Virus record (IMG/VR): IMGVR_UViG_3300035698_020863
Location: 1 to 32,256 of that record
Length of the DNA stretch: 32,256 nt
From: a virus
Direction: 5' to 3' (one strand)
Shown here: in pieces, positions 12,846-21,815 of the stretch
How positions within the stretch are numbered: position 1 is the first letter of the stretch
Layout: each line of letters begins with the position of its first letter
Program-made: the position numbers and the translations under genes
The notes under the pieces: model-generated
Databases searched by the model: none
What the model was told of the DNA's origin: nothing
The model's input: the letters and a program-made list of their open reading frames with translations, nothing else

Positions 12846-14899
12846 TAGAGGCCTCCTGAAATATCGTCAAACCTGTCCATTTCAACCAGCAGATTATCAG
12901 CTTCGTCTCTGCTTAATCCAAGAGACATCAATTGTTTGATGCCTTTTGCAATCTTTTTCTTAGTTTCTATTGGAGCGGTTATTTTCTTGGATAAGAAATC
13001 GTCCATGGAACCATCTAAGCCCTCGAAAGAGTATTTAGGGTCTATGCCAGCATTAAGAGACGCGGCATGCCTGTTGAGCAATTGAAGCTCCAAGAACATC
13101 CGTAAAGCAACCTTGGCATCATCCTCAGACTTGTTGAAGGCCGCACTTAATATCTTCTCTGTCATTTGCTGTTCGCGGGTCGTGAACCTACCAGAGGTCT
13201 CCCCGGTGGCCTCTTCAATACTCTGAGCGACCTGTAAGCTCATCTGAGTGCGGATTTCTTTGGTTTTCTCTGCTGAGAGATTGCCCTCGAAGATAGCGTT
13301 CATCATATCACTGAACCCTTCTTGTGCATCAGCACCTAAGGCGGCACCAATAAAGGAACCGACACTATCTTTTAAAGCACCGCTGATGTCCAGAGCTCCG
13401 GGGTTATTCTGGACATTAATAAGACTGCGAGAAGTAGCGGCAATCTTAGGATTGGATTTCTCAATAACCTTCAGAGCCGCGTCAGTCCTTCCTGCTTTTT
13501 TTGTGCCCTGAGCTTTAAGCTCTGCCAACCGTGCAATCTTTGCCTCTCCCTCTGGGGTTCCTAGCAAGTCTTCGGTTGTTGTCCCAGTCGTCCGTGTAAT
13601 GGTTGACGCTTTTTCAGCGGCCCCTTCCAAGGTCGCAATGTTATCCTGAGCCACTTTTATCGCGGCAGGGTCATTATTGGCTTCAGCTATTTTAAGTTGC
13701 CTGCGTGCTGTTTGGAGGTCTTTATTAATTTTACCAGCGGTGCTCGAAGGATCGTTGAATGTTTTAAACTGATCAGGGGTCATAAACCTGATACCGAAGG
13801 CCTCTAGCATTTGAGGATCGCGGCTCATTGAAAACATTTCTGACTTGGTAAACTGCATACCAGCCTCAGAAAGCTGTTGGTTAATACTGGCAACATCTGT
13901 CGCAAGGAAAATAGCATTCCCGTTGCCGTCCTTCCCATTCTTATTGGTCAAGCTGTCCACAATATCATCCGTTGTGGAGCTTGTGCCTTCAGTCTCATTG
14001 GCCTTGTTGCCAACATCAAACACAGTTGCAAACTTATCCTGTAACGTGCCTCTGTTAATGAAGTCAGTTTGTTTTTGAAAAGCCTCCACTGTGGCCTCGT
14101 CCCTTAGGAGGTCATAAATATCTTTTGGTTTGGCCCCGGAGGCCTGCATGCCTGAGATATGGTCTACTAAAACAGTATTAAACTCTTGGGCTTTTGCAAG
14201 GCCTGCATAGTTATCATTGCCGCTTGCCCCAAACCCTTTGTTGAATTCTATAGCCCTATCGACCATGGCATCCCCTAATTGAGGTCTCAGTTGGTTTATC
14301 ACCAAATCAAAGCCTCTATTCCGCTGATCAGCAGGCAAACTAGCCACAAAGGCAGAGGCTTTGCCTATGGCACTAATGAACAACTTGCTCTCCTCCATCT
14401 TTAATTTTCTCTGCTCAATACGCTTCTCATGCATGGTATTAACAGGAGCTGGCTGACCGTTAAGCCCAGCGGCAACAGAAGAGAACAAAAACCCCAAAGC
14501 TTCAAACGGATTATCCTTGACGGTGCTGTCTATTTTTGAGATTTCAGCCTGCTCAACTTTTTGGGAAATGGCGTTTTGTTCATCAAGCTTGGACATTAAT
14601 TGCTCAGAGCTCATGCCACCTTCTTCGCCACCAGCGGCAACCTCTGACAAGCCTTCAGGAAGACGGCCACTCTCTTGCAAAACCTGACCGATCTGGTCTT
14701 TTACAGAGGGCGGCCTTCCAGCACTTGCATTAATTATAGGCTCCTCTGCCATCCCAAGGTTGACCCCAGATGCCTCTGACGCACTCTCAATTAACTTCTT
14801 GGTCAATTCCCCGGTTTGAGGAGATGATGCAAGCTGGCCCAGAGGGTTTTCAGTCTCTGGGTCGATCTTACGTCTGTTTGTTTCTGCAAATCCGAGCAT
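12845..14899 (-). CDS. Large putative internal virion protein (T7 gp15 position)
   Basis: 684 residues, mostly helical, rich in Ala, Gln, Asn and Asp, with Gly-Asn linkers (FGASGNDNYAGLAKAQE). A region reading NPFEALGFLFSSVAAGLNG is weakly hydrophobic. There is no signal peptide, no membrane span and no known domain that I recognise. Its order between two other large helical proteins, with TAATG overlaps at both ends, indicates a tightly co-translated set of three. By comparison with T7 (gp15, 747 residues) it may line the ejection tube. This is inference by order and size. Confidence 0.65.
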   Translation of the reverse strand: MLGFAETNRRKIDPETENPLGQLASSPQTGELTKKLIESASEASGVNLGMAEEPIINASAGRPPSVKDQIGQVLQESGRLPEGLSEVAAGGEEGGMSSEQLMSKLDEQNAISQKVEQAEISKIDSTVKDNPFEALGFLFSSVAAGLNGQPAPVNTMHEKRIEQRKLKMEESKLFISAIGKASAFVASLPADQRNRGFDLVINQLRPQLGDAMVDRAIEFNKGFGASGNDNYAGLAKAQEFNTVLVDHISGMQASGAKPKDIYDLLRDEATVEAFQKQTDFINRGTLQDKFATVFDVGNKANETEGTSSTTDDIVDSLTNKNGKDGNGNAIFLATDVASINQQLSEAGMQFTKSEMFSMSRDPQMLEAFGIRFMTPDQFKTFNDPSSTAGKINKDLQTARRQLKIAEANNDPAAIKVAQDNIATLEGAAEKASTITRTTGTTTEDLLGTPEGEAKIARLAELKAQGTKKAGRTDAALKVIEKSNPKIAATSRSLINVQNNPGALDISGALKDSVGSFIGAALGADAQEGFSDMMNAIFEGNLSAEKTKEIRTQMSLQVAQSIEEATGETSGRFTTREQQMTEKILSAAFNKSEDDAKVALRMFLELQLLNRHAASLNAGIDPKYSFEGLDGSMDDFLSKKITAPIETKKKIAKGIKQLMSLGLSRDEADNLLVEMDRFDDISGGL

Positions 14900-15003
14900 T
14901 ACACTGCCTCCATTTTCAATCCCAGCATATCGTAATTAACAGCTTTGTAACCATCAATTTCCACAACAGCATCTGGGTATATCTTCTCAACTTCTTGAGC
15001 CAT
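14899..15003 (-). CDS. 34-codon ORF encoding the end of a peptidase S74-type intramolecular chaperone
   Basis: Reads MAQEVEKIYPDAVVEIDGYK followed by AVNYDMLGLKMEAV. GVMAQEV, then YPDAV, then GY..V.YD.L is the hallmark of the S74 chaperone domain found at the C-terminus of tail fibres and other trimeric phage proteins. The same frame continues upstream of the ATG, back to a TAG at 15067-15069. It reads VWAKDRFRGV there, which also fits the family, so the match extends into the overlap with the 501-residue gene. ATG 15003 has AGAGG 4 nt upstream, and its stop overlaps the next ATG as TAATG, so it could be translated alone. The front of the domain (the usual DIRLKENI part with the catalytic Ser-Lys) is missing. 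It is a remnant or a split domain. Confidence 0.6.
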   Translation of the reverse strand: MAQEVEKIYPDAVVEIDGYKAVNYDMLGLKMEAV

Positions 15004-15022
15004 CACGCCTCTAAAGCGATCC

Positions 15023-16528
15023 TTAGCCCAAACTAAGGCCCAGACCTCCTGAACCAAGACCCGTTGCTAAACCACCAAGTCCGCCAAGAATAGAGCCAAG
15101 ACCCATGCTATTGCTCGTTGTTGTGGTCGATCCAGCGGACCCTAATCTAAGGTTCTGGAAGTTACCAAGAGCTCCTGCGGTATTGGCATTAATTCCTGTT
15201 GCTAATCCCAACCCTAGAGCACCCGCTTGATTAACACCACCTAAAAATTGGCCTGTTAATGCAAGGCGGTTATTCGAGGCGGCATTCGCAAGCTGTTGTT
15301 GGAACTGGTTACCTCCTTGGATGAACTGTTGTTGGTTCGCACCAATTTGAGCTCCGGCAGAAACGCGACCAAGGTCGAGACCCGCACTTGCTCCAGCCGT
15401 TTGACCAACTTGTTGACCTTGCTGTAATCCAAATCCTTGTGACTGCCCAGTTAATTGGCCAAGGATTTGAGCGATTGTTAACGGGGTCTGAGCACGAGCT
15501 CCAAACTCAGCTCCTCTAATATCCCTTGTCAGTTGAGCTCCCTGCTCCACTCCAGCCGTCAAAGCGTTGCCTGCACGATCAAGCACAGGACTGTCACCGG
15601 GACGCAACCCTCTGCCGGGGGCTAGGTTGAGCCTTAAATCTTCAGCAAAGCGTTTCTGGAAGGTACTGATGTCAGAGAGACCGCTTTCAAGGGCGAGATC
15701 AGCCTGCTTGGTAATATTATCAAGGATGCCCTGCTGGCCTTCCTCACTGCCCAAACCTCGGATATTATTGAGGTTAATTTCTGCAATCTCGGCACGACCA
15801 CCAGCGTTTGCATCAAACTCTTCTTTCTGAGTTTTAAGCATATCAAGAAGGATCGCATCTTGTTCTGACGGTGTTTGTGCTTTCCTAAGTGCCTCAAGTT
15901 GAAGTTGAAGCAACTCATCCTCAACAGGACGAAGATCAAGGGCTCTTTGAGCCTCACTTTCACTCAACTCTAATTGACGCTCTTGAATGCGCCTCATTTG
16001 TTCTGCATTTACCTCGTCTATTGCGAAGCCTCTTTCAGCCCTGTCTCCTGCGGCCCTTAATAGGTCCGATTGTTGTTCGAGAAGAGTACGGTCAAGGCCA
16101 GCTTGCTCTTTCAAGAATTCAAGTCGATCTCGCATCGCATTAGCTTGGACGAGGTCACCACTCGCCATGGCATCCGCGACAGCCTTATCACCTTTGGAAA
16201 TCGCGTCTATCAAAGCAGGGTCCACAGCTCCTGATTTTGCCAGAGCATCAAAGAAGCTGGTTTGTTGGTCACCAAATTGTTGGGTTAAGCTGGAAGCCTG
16301 ATTAGTTAAAGCCTCAAGGAAGGCTTTGTTTTGCGCCACTTGGCCTTCGCTCAAATCTTTCTGAGACCCAATGAAGCTTTCAAACATCTTTCTAGTGTAT
16401 TCAGACTGTTGATTAATAGCGTCAAGCTGAGCTTGGCTAAGCTGGAGCTGTTTTGCCTGCAATTCCAACTCTGCCGCACTTGGAGGAGGAAGATTAATCT
16501 CAGTAGTTTCTGTTTTGCCACCGCCCAT
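15023..16528 (-). CDS. Putative internal virion protein (T7 gp14 position)
   Basis: 501 residues. It opens MGGGKTETTEINLPPPSAAE, then runs as a long Gln/Leu-rich helical region (LEKQAKQLQ-like heptads from about 25 to 290). After that the protein is rich in Gly, Gln and Ala (LTGQSQGFGLQQGQQVGQTA, then LGGLGGLATGLGSGGLGLSL). The Gly-rich hydrophobic end suggests membrane interaction during DNA ejection. Its MGGG-K start and Pro-rich 'LPPPS' are common in podovirus proteins of this position. It overlaps the GNAT-like gene start by one base. Just after its stop comes the S74 fragment in a +1 frame. Role inferred from order. Confidence 0.65.
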   Translation of the reverse strand: MGGGKTETTEINLPPPSAAELELQAKQLQLSQAQLDAINQQSEYTRKMFESFIGSQKDLSEGQVAQNKAFLEALTNQASSLTQQFGDQQTSFFDALAKSGAVDPALIDAISKGDKAVADAMASGDLVQANAMRDRLEFLKEQAGLDRTLLEQQSDLLRAAGDRAERGFAIDEVNAEQMRRIQERQLELSESEAQRALDLRPVEDELLQLQLEALRKAQTPSEQDAILLDMLKTQKEEFDANAGGRAEIAEINLNNIRGLGSEEGQQGILDNITKQADLALESGLSDISTFQKRFAEDLRLNLAPGRGLRPGDSPVLDRAGNALTAGVEQGAQLTRDIRGAEFGARAQTPLTIAQILGQLTGQSQGFGLQQGQQVGQTAGASAGLDLGRVSAGAQIGANQQQFIQGGNQFQQQLANAASNNRLALTGQFLGGVNQAGALGLGLATGINANTAGALGNFQNLRLGSAGSTTTTSNSMGLGSILGGLGGLATGLGSGGLGLSLG

Positions 16529-16944
16529 TATTTTAACCTCTTCACTAACATATTACCTGAAGCACAGACTTGTGCTCCCCGGCTCTTTAATATTTTTTTC
16601 AACTGCTTATTTGAAAAAGGGACAATTCCCATCATAAGTTGCGACCCATAAAGTTTTAGAGTGGCCATGGCCCCAATAATCAATCTCACACTAATACGAG
16701 CCTTATCTATGTGGCCCAGTGCCGGATTAACAGCCAAGAATTCAATGCGGCCAACAGGCTTCCCTAAGAGGACTTCCACACAGCCTAAAATCTTACCGTC
16801 CATCCGAGCGACAAGCCAGTGGCCATTAAGGTCGGCCCAGTCTAAAAAGTCTAACCCCGCGAAATCCATTTCGACACAAAGTTGTTTGACAAGGTGGCCC
16901 TCTGAGTTTTGGGCAACATCTACAGTTATGTCGGGTCTAGCCAT
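16528..16944 (-). CDS. GNAT-like acetyltransferase-fold protein (T7 gp13 position)
   Basis: 138 residues from ATG 16944 (AAGGA 8 nt upstream); ATG 16953 also lies in frame but is badly spaced. The core is WLVARMDGKILGCVEVLLG, then GRIEFLAVNPALGHIDKARI, with a helix and a final strand around LYGSQLMMGIVPFSNKQLKK. This is the beta-strand plus 'L.V.P..' order of GNAT folds. The acetyl-CoA loop (R/Q-x-x-G-x-G/A) is not clear; GHIDKAR stands in its place, so the enzyme may be inactive or altered. It begins the block of internal virion genes, in the position and near the size of T7 gp13 (138 residues). A structural role is as likely as an enzymatic one. Confidence 0.55.
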   Translation of the reverse strand: MARPDITVDVAQNSEGHLVKQLCVEMDFAGLDFLDWADLNGHWLVARMDGKILGCVEVLLGKPVGRIEFLAVNPALGHIDKARISVRLIIGAMATLKLYGSQLMMGIVPFSNKQLKKILKSRGAQVCASGNMLVKRLK

Positions 16945-17248
16945 TCCATGCATCCTTAAACCAAGTTATAGTTCCGGCAACAAAGCCTGAAACCAGTATC
17001 ATTGTTATATATCCACCATGGACTTTATCCTTGGTGCTCTCTAAATCATCAACGCGGCCTGCTACCCCATCGTGGTCAACCTGTGTCGCACAAGCCCCAA
17101 TCGACCCTTGTATTTTGTCAAGTTTCTTGTAAAGCATCGTGCGGTCTGTTTTGTCTTCAAGGGTCTTGGCGGCTTGTTGGGTTGTTAACATCTCAACACC
17201 AGCCTCCAGCTTGCCGATTGTTCTATTTATTTTGTCAAGCTCACTCAT
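16937..17248 (-). CDS. Coiled-coil protein with C-terminal membrane anchor
   Basis: 103 residues. The first 75 form a charged coiled coil (DKINRTIGKLEAGVEMLTTQ and onward to VDDLESTKDK), and a single hydrophobic segment follows (YITMILVSGFVAGTITWF) with a short DAWNG tail. Small proteins with this layout occur in many phages near lysis or tail genes and are variously labelled holin, spanin or DUF; I cannot choose. The ATG overlaps the end of the small gene upstream, and its stop overlaps the GNAT-like gene start. Confidence 0.7.
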   Translation of the reverse strand: MSELDKINRTIGKLEAGVEMLTTQQAAKTLEDKTDRTMLYKKLDKIQGSIGACATQVDHDGVAGRVDDLESTKDKVHGGYITMILVSGFVAGTITWFKDAWNG

Positions 17249-17381
17249 CTTTACAGACCCTTTCGATTTCCAACTTTATCTTAAATACAGCCGTCTCTTT
17301 TTTAACCACATCCTCACGCAAAAACTCATCGTCAGGGTTTTCTTGCGCCCTGTGATTTGCCTTATCTGTTGCTTTTTTCAT
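17241..17381 (-). CDS. 46-residue hypothetical protein
   Basis: Begins MKKATDKANHRAQENPDDEF and ends IERVCKDE. The ATG overlaps the upstream stop as ATGA, and the stop TGA at 17241-17243 overlaps the next gene start (17248) by eight bases, so it fills an otherwise empty gap exactly. It is strongly charged and helical, with no recognised domain. The double overlap and fit to the gap are the evidence that it is a gene. Confidence 0.6.
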   Translation of the reverse strand: MKKATDKANHRAQENPDDEFLREDVVKKETAVFKIKLEIERVCKDE

Positions 17382-17752
17382 GCTTTAGAGTTCTCCAAAA
17401 ATGCTTGAACCTCAGCAGGGGTTTTATCGGCAGACAAAATCACTTCTCTATGCCATCTACTATCTGTAACATCTATAACAGCAGGGACAGCAGGGATACC
17501 CTCTTTGACCAGTTTTTTAAACTCTTTGGTGGTCGCCTTAACGGCCTCCTGAACAATGTTTCCATCCACATCTTTTATGGCAGGGATGGCATCAACAGGG
17601 ATTTTAACGATTTCATATTCTGCCTCAATAGCGGGGATTTCCGCTTTTGGTGTTATGCTATCGTCATAAGTTTCCATAGCATATCGAATATCAATATTGC
17701 CATTTCTTCTGACGGTTGTTTGGTCTATTACTTTTCTTTCTTTTAGGGCCAT
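17378..17752 (-). CDS. Hypothetical phage protein (124 residues)
   Basis: Starts MALKERKVIDQTTVRRNGNI and is beta-rich with repeated isoleucine-proline-alanine turns (EIPAIEAEYEIVKIPVDAIPAI, then EGIPAVPAVIDV). The end (SADKTPAEVQAFLENSKA) is helical. The repetitive IPAI / IPAV pattern may form short strands. It follows the tail fibre gene, where small fibre-associated or chaperone proteins are often found, but no family is recognised. Confidence 0.6.
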   Translation of the reverse strand: MALKERKVIDQTTVRRNGNIDIRYAMETYDDSITPKAEIPAIEAEYEIVKIPVDAIPAIKDVDGNIVQEAVKATTKEFKKLVKEGIPAVPAVIDVTDSRWHREVILSADKTPAEVQAFLENSKA

Positions 17753-17768
17753 TATATTATCCTTTAAA

Positions 17769-19148
17769 TTAAACGCTATACATCATATCAATAACAAAGG
17801 TGGTATTACCACCACTCATAAGCTCTGCAACTTGGACTGTGCTAATTTGACCACCGTTCACCATACCAATTATATTTCCAACAGCTCCACTACCTGAGAC
17901 TCTAGCTACACAATAAAGGTCGGTATTACTAACATAAGCAATTCTAGCCGTTCCATGATAATCCGCACCTGAACCTGTGGCTGTAAAGGGAAGGGAGAAA
18001 AAAGCGTCACCTGCCCAACTTCCAACATTAGTAAGGTCAACCCGTAAGTAAATATGAACCATATTCCCTACTTTGGTATAGTTTCCACTTTCGGTATATG
18101 CCACAGTCCCTGCTGTTCCTGTTGAACCAGAAAAAACTACTGTAAAAGTCCCCTCCTCATAATCATCAAAGAGGTTTGCGGCGGCGGCTGTGCCGAAGTA
18201 TGCTCCTGCGGCTGAGAAGTCTCCTATTCCCGCAAAGGTGGCACTTGAAGCATTAAGAATTAATTGGTCTACCCATGATATACTAGCTTCTGCCGAACCC
18301 GTTACCGCAGTTGAGAACGTGTGTATATCAGACCCCATTTCATACTTAGTGGCAAGCCCTGTATCTCTGCGCTTCCAAGCCCCATCAAAGAAAGCGTTTT
18401 GTAGGAAATATGTAATCCCACTACCAGAAGCGGCGGCTGTGGACATTAAGCCACCATTACCACCCCATTGAAGGGCATCATAGGTACTAGACCAAGCTTC
18501 CAAGGCGGCAGAGCCTACAGAAGTGTTTTCGAGTAGGCTGTCTCCCGTTGCTGTAACCGTGGTAGCAGATACAGCCGCAGGGGTGTTAGCTCCTAGAATA
18601 CCGTCAATATTGGCGCAATTAATGCCCTCATCAACCTGAACATTACCAGCATCGATCCAGACAGCGTAATTGGTGCCTCCCTCGCTTGGGGGCCCTTTAA
18701 TATAGACAGTGGTAGCAGTCGTCACAGTGCCAGTCGCAGTGATATTTGGTTCATCAATATAAACCGAGGAGACCAAGGCCGTTGTCCCTGCCGGGACGGT
18801 AATTGCATTCGTGGAGAGGACAGCCAAACGATGGACGTTCTCATTAGCATCAGCGGTAAAAGCTTTGGGATTAAGCGTCCAGAAGCCTGTGTCAGCAACT
18901 CCCTGCCAGCCGATAGTAATGGCATCCACACCCTCAACTTTGACATGGATTATGTCGTCAGTGTCAGAGGTGATTGAAGTATCACCGTCAGCATCAAGAA
19001 TAAGTTCTTGGCCGTTGAAATCTTTTGCCTTCGTTGCAGGCCATCCCAAGTCTTGTCCGTTATTGGTGATCTGCGTAAAGGATGCATTCAGATCAGCCGC
19101 GGTAAGCACTTCTCCGGCAGAAAAGGTTTTATAAGGGGTTACAGCCAT
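17769..19148 (-). CDS. Tail fibre / receptor-binding protein
   Basis: 459 residues from ATG 19148 (GGAG 8 nt upstream, just after the preceding stop at 19150); a longer frame from 19172 overlaps that gene. The N-terminus (TPYKTFSAGEVLTAADLNAS) is typical of phage fibres. The middle is beta-rich with DGDTSITSDTDDIIHV and repeats rich in Thr, Ala and Gly. The C-terminal domain contains FDDYEEGTFTVVFSG and YTKVGNMVHIYLRV, a module common in phage tail-fibre ends that bind receptors. No S74 chaperone is attached here, although a fragment of one lies 2.8 kb downstream. Host-range determinant by analogy. Confidence 0.8.
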   Translation of the reverse strand: MAVTPYKTFSAGEVLTAADLNASFTQITNNGQDLGWPATKAKDFNGQELILDADGDTSITSDTDDIIHVKVEGVDAITIGWQGVADTGFWTLNPKAFTADANENVHRLAVLSTNAITVPAGTTALVSSVYIDEPNITATGTVTTATTVYIKGPPSEGGTNYAVWIDAGNVQVDEGINCANIDGILGANTPAAVSATTVTATGDSLLENTSVGSAALEAWSSTYDALQWGGNGGLMSTAAASGSGITYFLQNAFFDGAWKRRDTGLATKYEMGSDIHTFSTAVTGSAEASISWVDQLILNASSATFAGIGDFSAAGAYFGTAAAANLFDDYEEGTFTVVFSGSTGTAGTVAYTESGNYTKVGNMVHIYLRVDLTNVGSWAGDAFFSLPFTATGSGADYHGTARIAYVSNTDLYCVARVSGSGAVGNIIGMVNGGQISTVQVAELMSGGNTTFVIDMMYSV

Positions 19149-19149
19149 A

Positions 19150-20760
19150 TTAGTTCTCCGTACTTTCTGCACCTACAGTGATGAAGCCGCCAAGGCCATG
19201 GACTTCTACGTCCTCATTAACAACACCGTTTGTAATTTCATATTGGATGGCTCTAAATTCTCCGCCCTCTTCACCGAGAGCAGAAAATACCTCAGAAAAA
19301 GCCGCCCCTCCTAATTGAGAGGTCCCTAAAGTAAATTGGTTTAGACTGACGGTTCCTAAAACGTCACTCACTCCTCCTTGACTGATATTAACACTTTGCT
19401 GAGCGTTTGTATCGCGGGTCCAGCCATAAACAACAGCACCATCGTTTTTAACCGCAAGAGAAATTCCTCCTCCAGTCAAGGTCTTCATTTTATCAGCACT
19501 GCCATAATTCATAAAAGGAGTTGCCACCGCATAGTTGAGGGCCGTTACACCATCTAAACTTCTGTTCGCCCTGTCCCATTTTCTGACAAAGCCGTCTGCA
19601 TGGCCACCCATGACAGTTTTTCTGTCTGCTTCATCAGGGTCGATCACATTTGCGATACACCGAACATCATCGTAAGCCAACCACTTCGACCATCTTGGCC
19701 CAGCACCTTCACCATCCATGAAACGATAATCCATCATGAGCACAACATTATTTTCAGCCGCTCCATCCGTTGGCAACGCAAAGAGGACATAGCCATTAAT
19801 ATCATCGTTTAAGGCCTGAGCTTTTCTCAGTTGGTTGAAGGTCAAAGTGCTGTTGAGATAACCCCTATTGATAGCTAAACTCAGAGAATTTTCCCTGAAG
19901 TCACCAAATTGTTGGGTCACTGATAAAGAGCGGATTGTTCCATCTGACCACATAAACAAAACATCGTCCTTGAAGGGAATGGCCGTGCGTTGATTTACAG
20001 CCCCAATGGTATTGATAAACGTCTCTCTGGCCCAAGTGGCGGCTGAAACGCCTGTCATGATGTGAATAGAGCCCTTGTATGGGCCCTTAAAGACGAACAA
20101 GACGTTTTTATGTGAAATGATAGCCGTAATTGCGTCACCATCATCTGGGTCGATCTTAATCGAGCCTGAGCCTGCCCCACTCCAATCCTCTGGATCAAAC
20201 GGGGCTGAATAATAAAGAGTGGACGGGGAGCCTTTAACTCCTGCGGCAAAAACATGGTTTTTATGAGTGGTGCAAAACCCAAAGTTTGGAGGTGAGCCAG
20301 CTAAGTTCTGAGCAGTTGACCCATCATATGACATTGGGACATCAGCAGAAGCATCGTTTGAGATGATAAGAATATCATCAAAGATTTCGAAATCAGGGAT
20401 TGCGTCTGCTTGTTTCCCTGTAAAAATATCGGCAAAGCTTCCATCAGCGTCATCCTTTTTAAAGGTGGTCCCCACAGAGATCACTCTATGCTGGGTTGGC
20501 GTTCCAGAAATTCCCTGTATCCAATAATCAATCAGGCCGACAACAGCGGCTCCGCTCTCAAGTTCAGAAGAGTTTACTTTAATTGTCCCGGGGATTTTTC
20601 TTGGGCCCCCGTCAAGTTCAAAGCGACAATTCTCAGCCTTATTCAAAAACGGCATCATGACATGGCCGAGCTCAGTCGGACCCCCATCGAAATTAGGACC
20701 GAAGTCAGTTGCCCAACCTCCACCAAACAGGTGTTTTACATATGTCCTGTTAGATGCCAT
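19150..20760 (-). CDS. Large beta-rich tail protein (nozzle / DNA-stabilisation type)
   Basis: 536 residues. The N-terminus (MASNRTYVKHLFGGGWATDF, then NCRFELDGGPRKIPGT) and repeats of beta strands with aromatic and Gly turns (YYSAPFDPEDWSGAG, FVFKGPYKGSIHIM) suggest a propeller-like fold. In podoviruses the product at this position, just after the adaptor and before the fibre, forms the tail tube or nozzle (T7 gp12) or the DNA-stabilisation plug (P22 gp10). Sequence alone does not tell which. The start ATG overlaps the adaptor stop by one base. Confidence 0.7.
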   Translation of the reverse strand: MASNRTYVKHLFGGGWATDFGPNFDGGPTELGHVMMPFLNKAENCRFELDGGPRKIPGTIKVNSSELESGAAVVGLIDYWIQGISGTPTQHRVISVGTTFKKDDADGSFADIFTGKQADAIPDFEIFDDILIISNDASADVPMSYDGSTAQNLAGSPPNFGFCTTHKNHVFAAGVKGSPSTLYYSAPFDPEDWSGAGSGSIKIDPDDGDAITAIISHKNVLFVFKGPYKGSIHIMTGVSAATWARETFINTIGAVNQRTAIPFKDDVLFMWSDGTIRSLSVTQQFGDFRENSLSLAINRGYLNSTLTFNQLRKAQALNDDINGYVLFALPTDGAAENNVVLMMDYRFMDGEGAGPRWSKWLAYDDVRCIANVIDPDEADRKTVMGGHADGFVRKWDRANRSLDGVTALNYAVATPFMNYGSADKMKTLTGGGISLAVKNDGAVVYGWTRDTNAQQSVNISQGGVSDVLGTVSLNQFTLGTSQLGGAAFSEVFSALGEEGGEFRAIQYEITNGVVNEDVEVHGLGGFITVGAESTEN

Positions 20761-21803
20761 TAACGATTTCCTCTGTCAGTTATACTGTCAAATCTTTCAA
20801 CACTGCTAAATCTGCGACCCGTCCGGCTGTAAGGCCGTCTTGCTTTGCTGGCATAAACTGATCTGATTGGCTGTATCTTGGGCCTTGGTGCCCCATATTC
20901 CTGATCAGCAGTTGCCCGAAGCATCATGTCAACATAATCACCCTGAGCTGATTGAGCTCTGGCCATGTCGTCTTTCTTGTCACGATACCAAATATAAAGC
21001 GCATAAGAGGTCAGCGCATTTCTGTATCGATACGGAACAATTGGCTCATCGGTGTCAGCCACCATTGAAACCTGTCTGGTTCCATCAGCCGCAACAGATA
21101 ATTTGTCCGTTATAAAAGAATAGGGAAGCAAATACTCAGTGTCAGGAGCCATGTTGAATTGGACTTTTCTGACAGGGGTGGTACTGCCGACAAAAGGTTT
21201 ATCCATAATAGTCGCAATGTCTGGCCGTCCTGTAACTTTATTTGCTGGGAAACGTCTCCTGAAATCTGTCCGGGAAATTATTAAAACATTTCTAAGAGGA
21301 TCAAATGAGCGGACATCCACAAATCGTAGGAAGTCAGCACTCAGGGCATACTCGTCCTCAAAATATAAATAAGAACCATCGCTCGCAATTGTTTCCCCAA
21401 TATAGGGGGTTGTCAGCGTCAAGGATGTATCTGAAGCAACCGCGTCAATCGTGTAAACCTCGTCAGTCCCGTTGATAACGATCTTGCCGCCTGCGACAAT
21501 ATTTTTAACACTGAATGCATCATTGGTATCCCAAGTGGTGGTCGTGCCTGTGAGAGTGGTTGAACCCTTGGTGATTGCAACAGTCCCGGTGGTATATTTG
21601 GCCTTGGTCCGCAAAGTTGCAGTTTCCTCGGCCCATGGGAATTTATACTCAGTACCGATATGCATATCAAGGAGAGCGAGATTGACATATCTTTTGGCCT
21701 GATTGTCAGTCGCAGTGACACCAGTTTGCTCTCTTATCCGATTGACCAAATCCGTGTATATGTCAGAAAAGTCTTTAGGTGCTATTGCTGGGTTAGTTGA
21801 CAT
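20760..21803 (-). CDS. Head-tail adaptor / tail tube protein
   Basis: 347 residues. The first part (FSDIYTDLVNRIREQTGVTA, then AKRYVNLALLDMHIGTEYKF followed by PW) is the helical start of podovirus adaptor proteins (T7 gp11, P22 gp4 type). The middle is beta-rich, with LTGTTTTWDTNDAFSVKNIV and YIGETIASDGSYLYFEDEYA, an inserted immunoglobulin-like or OB-like segment. The end is Arg-rich and basic (ASKARRPYSRTGRRFSS). It lies between head and tail genes, as expected for the ring that joins portal and tail. Structural class is supported; the exact homologue is inferred. Confidence 0.75.
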   Translation of the reverse strand: MSTNPAIAPKDFSDIYTDLVNRIREQTGVTATDNQAKRYVNLALLDMHIGTEYKFPWAEETATLRTKAKYTTGTVAITKGSTTLTGTTTTWDTNDAFSVKNIVAGGKIVINGTDEVYTIDAVASDTSLTLTTPYIGETIASDGSYLYFEDEYALSADFLRFVDVRSFDPLRNVLIISRTDFRRRFPANKVTGRPDIATIMDKPFVGSTTPVRKVQFNMAPDTEYLLPYSFITDKLSVAADGTRQVSMVADTDEPIVPYRYRNALTSYALYIWYRDKKDDMARAQSAQGDYVDMMLRATADQEYGAPRPKIQPIRSVYASKARRPYSRTGRRFSSVERFDSITDRGNR

Positions 21804-21815
21804 TCTAAATCCTTT

